Of a DNA stretch of 11,922 nt, positions 1-7,701 are shown in pieces. A program made the translations under genes and the position numbers. Within the stretch, counting starts at the first letter, position 1. Each line of letters begins with the position of its first letter. The stretch is from Desulfobulbaceae bacterium UBA5628 (GTDB lineage: Bacteria; Desulfobacterota; Desulfobulbia; Desulfobulbales; Desulfurivibrionaceae): the NCBI GenBank assembly GCA_002421565.1, contig DIKC01000166.1, positions 9,276 through 21,197 on the forward strand. The letters are read 5' to 3'. The notes beneath the pieces were generated by a model. That model made no database searches. It worked only from the letters and a program-made list of their open reading frames with translations, and had not been told where the DNA came from.

Positions 1-22
1 CCCCGCCAAGCCGCCGGTCAAG

Positions 23-607
23 ATGGTCAAACAGGAAACCCTCTTTTTCACCGCCTTTGCCTGTCTGGTGATCGGTTTTCTGGCCGGGATCGTATTCAGC
101 GTTTACAAGCTGCCCGGCGCTGCGATGACGGGCGGAGGCGGGGGGCAGCAAACCGCCGCCGGGCCGGGAGAAATGACCCCGGAACAGGCCCGGGTGCTCC
201 TTTCCCTGGAACGGGAAGTGGCGACCAATCCGGACAACGTCCAGGCCTGGACCCAGCTCGGACATGTTTACTTTGATACCGATCAGCCGCAAAAGGCGAT
301 CGAGGCCTACGACAAATCCCTGGCTCTGGAGCCGGACAATCCCGATGTGCTCACCGATCAGGGGGTAATGTACCGCCGGATCGGCGATGCCGCCAAGGCG
401 GTGGCCGCCTTTGAGCGGGCGATCGCTCTCAACCCCCGCCATGAAACCGCCCGTTTCAACAAGGGCATTGTCCTTCTCTACGATCTTCACGACAAGGAAG
501 GCGGACTCAAGGTCTGGGAGGAACTGCTGGAAATCAATCCCGGCGCTTACGCCCCCAACGGCCAACTGGTACGGGAGATTGTCGCTGAAATAAGAAAAAC
601 GCCGTAG
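23..607 (+). CDS. Membrane-anchored TPR protein (NrfG/CcmH-like), 5' end uncertain
   Basis: The protein is about 194 aa. A hydrophobic segment at about residues 7-28 should anchor it in the inner membrane. A Gly/Gln-rich linker (36-50) follows, then about three tetratricopeptide repeats (about 73-106, 107-140 and 141-174) with the spacing A-W-x-x-L-G-x-x-Y, A-x-x-A-Y-x-x-A-L and L-x-P-x-N-P. TPRs are protein-binding scaffolds. The architecture resembles the C-terminal domain of cytochrome c biogenesis factors CcmH/NrfG and related anchored TPR proteins, but no partner gene is visible to confirm such a role. ATG 23 has no Shine-Dalgarno sequence before it, and the frame stays open to the window edge (PAKPPVK upstream), so the real start may lie outside the window. 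It is probably the last gene of an upstream operon, because a strong hairpin and a promoter-like region follow it. Confidence 0.8.
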   Translation: MVKQETLFFTAFACLVIGFLAGIVFSVYKLPGAAMTGGGGGQQTAAGPGEMTPEQARVLLSLEREVATNPDNVQAWTQLGHVYFDTDQPQKAIEAYDKSLALEPDNPDVLTDQGVMYRRIGDAAKAVAAFERAIALNPRHETARFNKGIVLLYDLHDKEGGLKVWEELLEINPGAYAPNGQLVREIVAEIRKTP

Positions 608-611
608 TCCC

Positions 612-641
612 TTGCGGGGCGACCCGTTGGTCGCCCCGCAA
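612..641 (+). terminator. 13-bp perfect hairpin after the TPR gene, probable terminator
   Basis: Arms at 612-624 and 629-641 are exact inverted complements around a four-base loop (CGTT), beginning five bases after the TPR gene's stop codon. The stem is GC-rich. No clean T-run follows, only a pyrimidine-rich tract (about 647-689). It may therefore be an imperfect intrinsic terminator or a dispersed palindromic repeat that serves as one. Confidence 0.6.
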
Positions 642-677
642 CCCCCTTCCTGCCCCTTTCTTTCCTTTACTCTTTTC

Positions 678-706
678 TTGCCTTGTTTTAAGCTTTGATT
701 TATATA
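678..706 (+). promoter_or_regulatory. Candidate sigma70-type promoter for the plus-strand signalling operon
   Basis: A TTGCCT box (678-683) and a TATATA box (701-706) are separated by 17 bp. They sit in the only clearly AT-rich stretch (about 655-730) of an otherwise GC-rich window, about 65-70 bp before the first operon gene. Each box matches the consensus at four of six positions. A TATAGT at 703-708 is an alternative -10 with a 19-bp spacer. This is a consensus comparison only. Confidence 0.35.
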
Positions 707-770
707 GTCCCGATTATCTTGCTTTTTTGCTTAATGGCAACGGGCGGCGGCCGGTCGTCCAAGGAATGGC

Positions 771-2711
771 ATGGAATTTCGTTTTCTCGACAGGTGTCTG
801 GCCCGGCGGCGGGCGTGGTTGCTGCCCCTGGCCGTCCTGGCCGGGCTGGTTCTGCTCTCCGCCACCGGCAACTATCTTCACCTCCGGGGCCATGTGGTGG
901 ACATGGCCCATCATTACGCCGAGGGCATTGCCCGGCTGATCAACGACGCCCGCCTCTGGAACGCCGAGCACGGCGGGGTTTATGTCCCGGTCAGCGAGCT
1001 GGCCGAACCCAATCCCTACCTGAAAAGTCCCCGCCGCGATCTTGTTACCAGCGATGGTCAAGCCCTGACCATGATCAACCCGGCCTACATGACCCGCCAG
1101 ATATCCGAGGTGACCGAACGCCAGGCCGGGCTGGTCATCCATTTAACCAGTCAACGGCCGCTCAATCCCGGCAACGCCGCCGACCCCTGGGAAGAGGAAG
1201 TTCTAAAGGGCTTTGCCGGGGATAAATATTCGAAGCCGTACCGCCTCGAGCTGGTTGCCGCCGAGGACGGCGCTCTCTTCCGCTACATGATCCCGCTTTT
1301 GGTCAAAAAGCCCTGTCTCGCTTGTCATGCCGCCGACGGCTACCAGGAAGGGGAACTGCGGGGCGGGATCAGCGTCACCTTCCCGGCCGCCCCCCATTTT
1401 GCCATGATCGATTCCCAGGTGGGCTGGATGCTGGCCGGCCACGGGGCGGCCTTCCTGCTGGTGGGGGCGGCGTTGGTGCTGCTCCTGACCCGTCTTCAGG
1501 AACAATGGCTGGCCACCAAAACCCTGCTGGCGACCCAAGAAGCCACCATTGCCATCCGGACGGAAAGCCTGGCCGCCGGCAAGCACGCCCTGGAAGAGGA
1601 AATCGAGGCCCGCCGTCAGGTGGAAAGCGATTTGCGGCAACAGATGGAGCGCTATCAGACGATCATCAACACCGCTGCCGAAGGTTACTGGGAGCTTGAC
1701 CCTGAACGCCGGACCGTGACGGTCAACGAGGCCCTCTGCGCCATGCTCGGCTATGCGCCGGAGGAAATGGTGGGGCGGGAACCCACTGAATTTACCGATT
1801 GGCGGAACGCCGACATTTTCCGGCAGCAGCTTGCCGCCAGGGAAATCACCCGCCACCGAGCCTTTAATGTCGTCATGCAGACCAGGGACGGCCACGAACG
1901 CCACGTCCGCTTCCACGGCACTTCCCTTTTCGATGACGATAATCGGTTGCTCGGCTCCTTTGCCTTTGTCACCGACATCACCGAATTGCTCCAGATTAGG
2001 GAATCGGCCGCCGCCTATGCCCTGGAACTGGAGCGGAGCAACCGGGAGTTGCAGGATTTCGCCCATATCGCTTCCCACGATCTCCAGGAACCGCTACGCA
2101 CCATCGTCTCCTTCGGGGACCGGCTGCTCCTGAAATACTCGTCCTCCCTGGACGAAAAGGGCCGCGATTATCTCGAACGGATGCAGAAGGCGGCCATGCG
2201 GATGCAGCAATTAATCGAAGACCTGCTCAATTATTCCCGGGTAACCAGGCGCAACGGGGCCTTGCGGCCGGTTGACCTGAATCTGGTGCTGGCCGAGGTT
2301 CTCGAAGACCTGGATCAGCGGATCCGGGAAAACAAGGCGGTGGTGGAGATCGATCCGCTGCCGGTAATCTCCGGCGACCACAGCCAGATCCACAGCCTTT
2401 TCCTCAACCTGATCGGTAATGCCCTTAAATTCCAGCCACCGGACACCACGCCCCTGGTGCGGGTTTCCGGCCGCCAACTGGCCGGTGAGCAGGTGGAAAT
2501 CACGGTGACCGACAACGGCATCGGCTTTGATGAAAAATATCTCGATCGCATCTTCCGCCCCTTCCAGCGTTTGCACGGCCGCGATGCCTACCAGGGCACC
2601 GGCATGGGGCTGGCGATCTGCAAGAAAATCGTCGAGCGCCACCACGGCGAAATTATCGTCCACAGCGCCCCGGGGCAGGGGGCGGTATTCAAAATAATCC
2701 TGCCGGGTTAA
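771..2711 (+). CDS. Membrane histidine kinase with c-haem Tll0287-like (DUF3365) sensor and PAS
   Basis: This 646-aa sensor kinase has a TM segment at about 14-31, an extracytoplasmic domain at about 32-213, a second TM at about 219-241, a coiled linker at 242-295, a PAS domain at about 290-405, HisKA and HATPase_c. The outer domain resembles the Tll0287-like/DUF3365 family (NPAYMTRQ at 103-110, then a W-E region) and carries a CxxCH c-haem motif, C182-L-A-C185-H186. A redox or gas (NO, CO, O2) input through covalently bound haem is therefore likely, but the ligand is not determined. The phosphoacceptor is H436 in SHDLQEP. ATP-site boxes are N546/N550, DNGIG (581-585) and GTGMGL (609-614). 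AAGGA at 761-765, five bases before the ATG, supports this start. The H-box is of the Cph1 type, whose partners are Rcp1-like receivers, and one is encoded 43 nt downstream. Confidence 0.93.
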   Translation: MEFRFLDRCLARRRAWLLPLAVLAGLVLLSATGNYLHLRGHVVDMAHHYAEGIARLINDARLWNAEHGGVYVPVSELAEPNPYLKSPRRDLVTSDGQALTMINPAYMTRQISEVTERQAGLVIHLTSQRPLNPGNAADPWEEEVLKGFAGDKYSKPYRLELVAAEDGALFRYMIPLLVKKPCLACHAADGYQEGELRGGISVTFPAAPHFAMIDSQVGWMLAGHGAAFLLVGAALVLLLTRLQEQWLATKTLLATQEATIAIRTESLAAGKHALEEEIEARRQVESDLRQQMERYQTIINTAAEGYWELDPERRTVTVNEALCAMLGYAPEEMVGREPTEFTDWRNADIFRQQLAAREITRHRAFNVVMQTRDGHERHVRFHGTSLFDDDNRLLGSFAFVTDITELLQIRESAAAYALELERSNRELQDFAHIASHDLQEPLRTIVSFGDRLLLKYSSSLDEKGRDYLERMQKAAMRMQQLIEDLLNYSRVTRRNGALRPVDLNLVLAEVLEDLDQRIRENKAVVEIDPLPVISGDHSQIHSLFLNLIGNALKFQPPDTTPLVRVSGRQLAGEQVEITVTDNGIGFDEKYLDRIFRPFQRLHGRDAYQGTGMGLAICKKIVERHHGEIIVHSAPGQGAVFKIILPG

Positions 2712-2754
2712 GGCGGGATCATCACCGGGAAAAGAGTAACGGAGGCGGAGATTC

Positions 2755-3210
2755 ATGAACAACGGCAGCCGGGCGGTGAACATTCTCATCGCCGAAGACG
2801 ACGAGGACGATTACGTCCTGATCAGCGACACCCTCAAGGAGTACCGGGTGGCCAACACCATCAACTGGGTCAAGGACGGCGAGGAGCTGATGGATTATCT
2901 CCTTCACCAGGGCGAATATTCCGATCCGGCCAAATCGCCCCGGCCCTCCCTGATTTTGCTCGATCTCAACATGCCCAGAAAGGACGGCCGGGAGGCGCTC
3001 AGGGAAATCAAGGGCAATCCCCGGCTGCGGCGGATTCCGGTGGTGGTCTTGACCACCTCCCAGTCCGATGAGGATATTGTCCGTTCCTACGACCTGGGGG
3101 TCAATTCCTACGTTCGCAAACCCATGCGTTTCCATGATTTTGTCGAGGAGGTCAAGGCCCTTGGCCGCTACTGGTTTGAGATCGTGGAACTGCCGCGGGA
3201 GGGGGATTGA
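2755..3210 (+). CDS. Single-domain Rcp1-like response regulator
   Basis: This 151-aa protein is a lone receiver domain with no output domain. The acidic pocket is D15/D16, the phosphoacceptor is D70 (LLDLNMP), the switch threonines are T100/T101 and the conserved lysine is K122 (RKP). The D-D-x-D-D-Y start of the first helix and the extended loop before D70 (about 50-64) match Rcp1-like receivers, which pair with Cph1-type kinases bearing a HDLQEP H-box. Both such kinases in this operon are therefore plausible donors. Without an output domain it probably acts by protein contact, as a phosphate shuttle or as a sink. A GGAGGCGGAG tract (2741-2750) just before the ATG supports the start. The next gene begins three bases after its stop, so the two are co-transcribed and probably translationally coupled. 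Confidence 0.93.
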   Translation: MNNGSRAVNILIAEDDEDDYVLISDTLKEYRVANTINWVKDGEELMDYLLHQGEYSDPAKSPRPSLILLDLNMPRKDGREALREIKGNPRLRRIPVVVLTTSQSDEDIVRSYDLGVNSYVRKPMRFHDFVEEVKALGRYWFEIVELPREGD

Positions 3211-3213
3211 GCC

Positions 3214-4539
3214 ATGCTGGAAAGCACGGCCATCAACCCGGAAGGCGCCGCTCCCTGGAAAATCCTGGTGGTGGACGACAATGACGATGACCTGTTCCTG
3301 ATCCGCGATCTTCTGGAAGAGGACTGGCCCGGCGGCGTCGCTCCGGCGGTGACCACCGCCGCCACCTTCGAGGAGGCGCTGCGGCTGGCCGGCAAGGATG
3401 CCTTTGATCTTTGCCTCTTCGATTATCAACTGGGGCGGGAAGACGGTCTCCGTCTCCTGGAAACCGTCCGCAACCAGGGGATATCTACCCCGGTGATCCT
3501 TCTCACCGGCCATGGCGACGAAGAGGTGGCGGTGGCGGCGATGAAGGCCGGGGTGGCCGATTACATCCCCAAGCGGCGTCTCTCCCCGGAACTGCTCCAG
3601 CACGCGGTGCGCTACGTGATCGAGATGCACCGGGCCGAGTTGCTGCGGCAAAGGGCCGAGACCGCCCTCATGGAGTCTGAGGAACGCTACCGGGAACTGG
3701 TCTTCAACATCCCGGCCGCCATCTGCGAACTGGCCCCCAGCGGCGCCATCCTCTTCGTCAATCCGGCCTTGCGGGAGATTTCCGGCTATACTGAGGAAGA
3801 GCTGGTCGGCAACAACTGGTGGGATATTTTCCGGGTAGAGCCGCTTCTCCGCAAGCAGGCCGGGGAGCTTTCCTGCCGGAACAACCCGGAGTTGACCAAG
3901 CGTTTCGAGTTGACCATCCATGCCAAGGACGGCACTCCCCGGGTGCTCAACTGGAACGTCACCTGCCGCCTGGATCAGGAGGGCGTTCTCCAGCAGATGG
4001 TCTGCGTCGGAGTGGATATCAGCGAACTGGTGCAGTTGCGGGAGGAGTTGAAGGCCCTGGCGATCACCGACGAGTTGACCGGGCTCCTCAACCGGCGCGG
4101 CTTCTTCACCCTGGGCGAGCATCAGTTGCGCCTGGCCGCCCGCCAGCGCAAGGATTTGTTCATGATTTACGCCGATCTCGACAACATGAAAACAATCAAC
4201 GATACCCTCGGCCACGAGGCCGGGGATGAAGCCCTGCGGGCCGTAGCCTCGGTTCTGCGGGAGACCTTCCGGGAAAGCGACGTGATCGGCCGGCTGGGCG
4301 GCGATGAATTCGCGGTGCTGGTGGCCGGCGCTCCGGGCCATGATGATGCCCAGATTCGCCAACGGCTGGCGGAAAACCTGGCCCGCCATAACCGGCACTC
4401 CTCATCGGCCCTGGCGATCAGCGTCGGAGTGGCCCGGCTGGCGGCCGGCGATAAGCTTTCCCTCGATCTTTTCGTCAAACAGGCCGACCATTTGATGTAT
4501 GAAGAAAAGCAGCGCCGTCGGACGACCGGGCGGGATTGA
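3214..4539 (+). CDS. REC-PAS-GGDEF diguanylate cyclase response regulator
   Basis: This 441-aa protein makes cyclic di-GMP from two GTP. The receiver (about 15-130) has D21/D22, phosphoacceptor D70 (LFDYQLG), T98 and K120. A PAS domain covers about 155-272. The GGDEF domain covers about 283-437, with an intact GGDEF signature at 362-366 and metal ligands D321 and D364. An RxxD inhibitory site, R353-E-S-D356, lies exactly five residues before GGDEF, so product feedback inhibition is expected. No EAL or HD-GYP domain is present, so it should only synthesise. Phosphorylation by a neighbouring kinase probably controls dimerisation and activity, as in PleD or WspR, with PAS adding a second input. 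The RBS is the G-rich GGGAGGGGG at 3197-3205. No transmembrane segment is seen. The downstream PilZ gene supplies a likely c-di-GMP reader. Confidence 0.95.
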   Translation: MLESTAINPEGAAPWKILVVDDNDDDLFLIRDLLEEDWPGGVAPAVTTAATFEEALRLAGKDAFDLCLFDYQLGREDGLRLLETVRNQGISTPVILLTGHGDEEVAVAAMKAGVADYIPKRRLSPELLQHAVRYVIEMHRAELLRQRAETALMESEERYRELVFNIPAAICELAPSGAILFVNPALREISGYTEEELVGNNWWDIFRVEPLLRKQAGELSCRNNPELTKRFELTIHAKDGTPRVLNWNVTCRLDQEGVLQQMVCVGVDISELVQLREELKALAITDELTGLLNRRGFFTLGEHQLRLAARQRKDLFMIYADLDNMKTINDTLGHEAGDEALRAVASVLRETFRESDVIGRLGGDEFAVLVAGAPGHDDAQIRQRLAENLARHNRHSSSALAISVGVARLAAGDKLSLDLFVKQADHLMYEEKQRRRTTGRD

Positions 4540-4541
4540 GC

Positions 4542-7247
4542 ATGTCGCCCGGGCTTACCCGCCACTCCTCGACCACCCGGATCATCTTGGTCACCCTGGC
4601 GACTTTTGCGATGGTCATCGTCTTGAGCGCCGTCATCTTTTATCAGATGCTGCGGCGGGATATAGCGCAGCTGGTTTTTTCCCAGCAGTTTTCCACGGTC
4701 TCGCTGCTGGCCAATCGGATCGACCGTCATTTCAGGGAACAATTGGCGGTCTTGGAGGCGATTGCCGGCCAGATCGTGGCGGGCAATGATTTTTTGCCTG
4801 TTGGCCAGATCCAGACCTCCCTTGACAATCGCGTTCATCTAAAGCGTTTTTTTAACGGCGGGTTGATGGTGCTGGATGCGGATGCCACCGTTTTGGTGGA
4901 GTCATCCCGGCCATACGGCCGGCAAGGGGTCAACTACAGCGACAGCAAACATTATCAGCGGCTGTTCGCGGAAAATCGTCAGTTGATCGGGCCGGTGCTG
5001 ATCGGCCGTCAGATGCGGGTCTGGATAGTGCCGGTCAGTGTCCCGGTCAGGGGTGAAGATGGTCATCTGATCGGGGTGTTGACCGGGGTGATAGACCTGG
5101 CGGCGGAAAACAACTTTCTCAATGAGGCGACCCGTTATTATTACGGGAGCAGCGGCGGTTTTCTGATTGCCGACCTGGAGGTGGGGAGAATTATTGCCGC
5201 CACCGACCGCGAGCGGATTTTTCAGCCGATTCCGCCGCCCGGGGTCAATCCCGTGCACGACCGCTTTGTGGCGGGTTTTGAGGGCTCCGGAATTGCGCTC
5301 AGTCACGGAGGGGTTGAGCATGTCGGCTCGGGTGCGCGAGTGCCGATCACCAACTGGCTGGTGGTGTCGATCCTGCCCGCCGCCGAGGCCCTGGCGCCAG
5401 CCTACAGGATCGGTCGGCGAATTTCCTGGGCCGGATTGGCGATTCTGCTGCTGGCTGGTGGGTTGATCGCCTGGTTTATCAAGCGGCAGCTTGATCCCCT
5501 GGTGGAAACCGCCGATACCCTGGATGCCATGACCGCCGGCCGTAAGTCCTTATCTCCTCTGCCGGTCACCCGGACGGATGAGGTGGGCCGGCTGCTGACC
5601 AGCTTTAATCGGCTCTTTGTTTTCGTTCAGGCCGGCGAGGAAAAATTCCGCAGCCTGGCCGAAACCAGCATTGACCTTATCTTCCGCCTCTCCGCCGACG
5701 GGTTGATCACTTATTGCTCTCCGGCGGCCCGGAAAATCATGGGGAGGGAGCCGGAACGGATGGTCGGCACCGATTTTCGCCGCCATATCGCCCCTGAGGA
5801 TTTGGGCAAGGTCGAGCAGGGGTTCATCACCGCCATCCAGGGCGAAAACGTCCGCCTCTGGGATCTGACCCTGCGGCGGGGCGACGGCAGCACCTTTGTC
5901 GGCGAGATCAACATCGCTCCGATCCGGGAGGACGGGCGGATCACCGGAGTGCAGGGGGTGGTGCGGGATGTCACCCGGCGGCGGCAGGCGGCCGCCACCC
6001 TGGCCCATCAATTCATGTTCCAGAAAATGGTGGCCGATATTTCCGCCCTTTTCGTCAAGCCGGCGGCGGATGATCTCGACCGGGCGATCGAACGGGCCCT
6101 GGCCTTGAGCGGCTCGTTTTTCCAGGTGGACCGGGCTTATGTTTTTCTTTATGCCCCGGACCAGAGCCGGATGAACAATACCCATGAGTGGGGCGCGGCC
6201 GGGATTTCCCTCCAGAAGGAACGAATCCAGGATGTGCCCCGCGACGCCTTTCCCTGGCTGGCCGAGCGCCTGGCCGCCGGTAAGCCGGTTCAGATCCCGG
6301 AGGTGGCGCTGCTGCCGCCCGAGGCCGGGGCGGAAAGGGCGGAATTCAACGCCCAGGAGATCAAATCCCTGCTCCTTTTCCCTCTCCACGGCCCGGAGCG
6401 GCCAATCGGCTTCATGGGTTACGACTCGGTGCGCCGGCTTCGCTTTTGGACGGATGAAGAGATCGGTCTGCTCAAGGTAGTGGCGGAGATCATCGGCAAC
6501 GCCCTGATCCGGGGCGAGGTGGAGGCGGAATTGCGCCGCAAAAGCGTCGAGCTGGCCCGCTCCAACGCCGAACTGACCGATTTCGCCTATATCGCCTCCC
6601 ACGACCTCCAGGAGCCGCTGCGCAAAATCAGCGCCTTTGGCGATCGCCTGCAAAGCAAGTATGAAGCGGTGCTGGATGAAAAGGGGAAGGATTACCTGGC
6701 CCGGATGCAAAACGCGGCCCTGCGGATGGAACAGATGATCAACGATCTCCTGAGTTATTCGCGGGTTACAACCAAGGCCAGACCGATGGCGCCGGTGGCC
6801 TTGAACGAGGTGCTGGACGAGGTGCTGGATACCCTGGAATGCACCAGGAAGGAGCTGGCGGCCGAGATCGAGATCGGCCAACTGCCGTTGGTGATGGCGG
6901 ATCGCGGTCAGATGTACAGCCTGTTCCAAAATCTGCTCGGCAATGCCTTGAAATACCACCGGCCGGGGGTGGCGCCCCGGATCAGGGTAGAGGCCGACCC
7001 GCCGCAAGGGGGGAGGGTAATGATCCGGGTCAGCGACAACGGGATCGGCCTCGAGGAAAAATACGCCGAGCGGATTTTCCGGCCCTTCCAGCGGTTGCAC
7101 GGCCGCAGCGAATATCCCGGCAGCGGCATCGGGCTGGCGATCTGCAAGAAAATAGTGGAGCGTCACCACGGCGAGATTAAGGTTCAGAGCACTCCCGGCC
7201 AGGGCGCGGTTTTCAGCGTGATTCTGCCGTGGCGGCCGCAATCGTAA
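4542..7247 (+). CDS. Cache-HAMP-PAS-GAF hybrid-input membrane histidine kinase
   Basis: This kinase is 901 aa from ATG 4542. A TTG at 4536 in the same frame is an alternative start but would overlap the previous stop codon. TM1 is at about 13-34, a periplasmic dCache-like domain at about 40-280 (YSDSKHYQRL at 132-141), TM2 at about 296-314, HAMP at 315-367, PAS at about 368-480, GAF at about 495-660 (NTHEW at 546-550), then HisKA and HATPase_c. The phosphoacceptor is H687 (SHDLQEP), the N-box N797/N801, with DNGIG at 832-836 and GSGIGL at 860-865. Cache domains bind small ligands such as organic acids or amino acids; the ligand here is unknown. The catalytic core closely matches the kinase at 771-2711, indicating duplication. 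It starts two bases after the cyclase gene, so it should share that transcript and may phosphorylate the same receivers. Confidence 0.93.
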   Translation: MSPGLTRHSSTTRIILVTLATFAMVIVLSAVIFYQMLRRDIAQLVFSQQFSTVSLLANRIDRHFREQLAVLEAIAGQIVAGNDFLPVGQIQTSLDNRVHLKRFFNGGLMVLDADATVLVESSRPYGRQGVNYSDSKHYQRLFAENRQLIGPVLIGRQMRVWIVPVSVPVRGEDGHLIGVLTGVIDLAAENNFLNEATRYYYGSSGGFLIADLEVGRIIAATDRERIFQPIPPPGVNPVHDRFVAGFEGSGIALSHGGVEHVGSGARVPITNWLVVSILPAAEALAPAYRIGRRISWAGLAILLLAGGLIAWFIKRQLDPLVETADTLDAMTAGRKSLSPLPVTRTDEVGRLLTSFNRLFVFVQAGEEKFRSLAETSIDLIFRLSADGLITYCSPAARKIMGREPERMVGTDFRRHIAPEDLGKVEQGFITAIQGENVRLWDLTLRRGDGSTFVGEINIAPIREDGRITGVQGVVRDVTRRRQAAATLAHQFMFQKMVADISALFVKPAADDLDRAIERALALSGSFFQVDRAYVFLYAPDQSRMNNTHEWGAAGISLQKERIQDVPRDAFPWLAERLAAGKPVQIPEVALLPPEAGAERAEFNAQEIKSLLLFPLHGPERPIGFMGYDSVRRLRFWTDEEIGLLKVVAEIIGNALIRGEVEAELRRKSVELARSNAELTDFAYIASHDLQEPLRKISAFGDRLQSKYEAVLDEKGKDYLARMQNAALRMEQMINDLLSYSRVTTKARPMAPVALNEVLDEVLDTLECTRKELAAEIEIGQLPLVMADRGQMYSLFQNLLGNALKYHRPGVAPRIRVEADPPQGGRVMIRVSDNGIGLEEKYAERIFRPFQRLHGRSEYPGSGIGLAICKKIVERHHGEIKVQSTPGQGAVFSVILPWRPQS

Positions 7248-7254
7248 GAGGGGG
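7248..7254 (+). promoter_or_regulatory. Ribosome binding site that bears on the PilZ gene start
   Basis: GAGGGGG lies directly after the upstream kinase stop codon. It is only three bases from ATG 7258 but six from the in-frame ATG 7261, which makes the second ATG the better-spaced start. The two differ by one methionine. Confidence 0.5.
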
Positions 7255-7257
7255 AAA

Positions 7258-7689
7258 ATGATGAGCAAGGAACAACGGCGCTCCCAGCGGGTGGAGATCA
7301 CTCTGCCGGTGCGGATCATGCTGCGCGACAACCGAAGCGGCCTCAATCTGGCCGAAACCTCCGGCCGGATCGACGATATTTCCCGGCACGGGTTGCGTCT
7401 TACCACTCCCCAGATCAAGGCCGGCTCTTTTCATCTTTTCTATGCCTTCAATGAAAACGAAACCCAGACCCTTTATCTGGAAATCCAGGCCGAAGAGGCG
7501 GAGGGGATACGGTGGGAGATTCCGGCCCGGCCGGTCTGGTTCGATCACCTTCTCAGCGCCCCGGGCAAACCCTTTCAGCTCGGCCTGGAGTTTGCGTGCG
7601 AACCGGAAGACGAGGCGGTGGAGTGGCTCAACCGCCTGGTCGCCACCCGCAAGCGCCGCCAGAGCTGGCTGGGCCGCCTTTTTTCGTGA
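7258..7689 (+). CDS. Single-domain PilZ cyclic di-GMP receptor
   Basis: This 143-aa soluble protein shows both halves of the PilZ c-di-GMP binding signature: R7-R8-S-Q-R11 near the N-terminus and D40-I-S42-R-H-G45 (D/NxSxxG) about 30 residues later. A beta-rich body follows, ending near residue 128 with a short basic tail (131-140). PilZ proteins bind c-di-GMP and then alter motility, exopolysaccharide or other targets by protein contact. No fused output domain is present here, so the target is unknown. It is the last gene of the operon, ten bases after the Cache kinase, and its operon also encodes a cyclase. That makes a local synthesis-and-readout pair likely. Start choice is between two adjacent ATGs (7258 or 7261). 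Its stop lies 12 bases from the end of the convergent response-regulator gene. Confidence 0.92.
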   Translation: MMSKEQRRSQRVEITLPVRIMLRDNRSGLNLAETSGRIDDISRHGLRLTTPQIKAGSFHLFYAFNENETQTLYLEIQAEEAEGIRWEIPARPVWFDHLLSAPGKPFQLGLEFACEPEDEAVEWLNRLVATRKRRQSWLGRLFS

Positions 7690-7701
7690 GGATAAGCCGT
7701 T

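Noticed and set aside
1203..2078. Minus-strand open frame opposite the haem kinase
   Set aside because: It is a shadow of the kinase PAS and linker region with no domain signature.
2722..4398. Long open frame of about 558 codons on the minus strand
   Set aside because: It lies opposite the Rcp1-like and GGDEF genes, which have clear domains on the plus strand. The minus-strand translation shows no recognisable motif and is a typical shadow in GC-rich DNA.
4536..4541. TTG start for the Cache kinase
   Set aside because: ATG 4542 follows two codons later, is a stronger start codon and avoids overlapping the cyclase stop.
5550..7418. Long open frame of about 622 codons on the minus strand
   Set aside because: It is antisense to the Cache kinase, whose plus-strand frame has unmistakable PAS, GAF, HisKA and ATPase motifs. 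No family features appear in the antisense protein.
7658..7684. Possible intrinsic terminator at the end of the PilZ gene (short GCCA/TGGC stem, then T6)
   Set aside because: The stem has only four pairs and is nine bases away from the T-run, and it lies inside the coding sequence.
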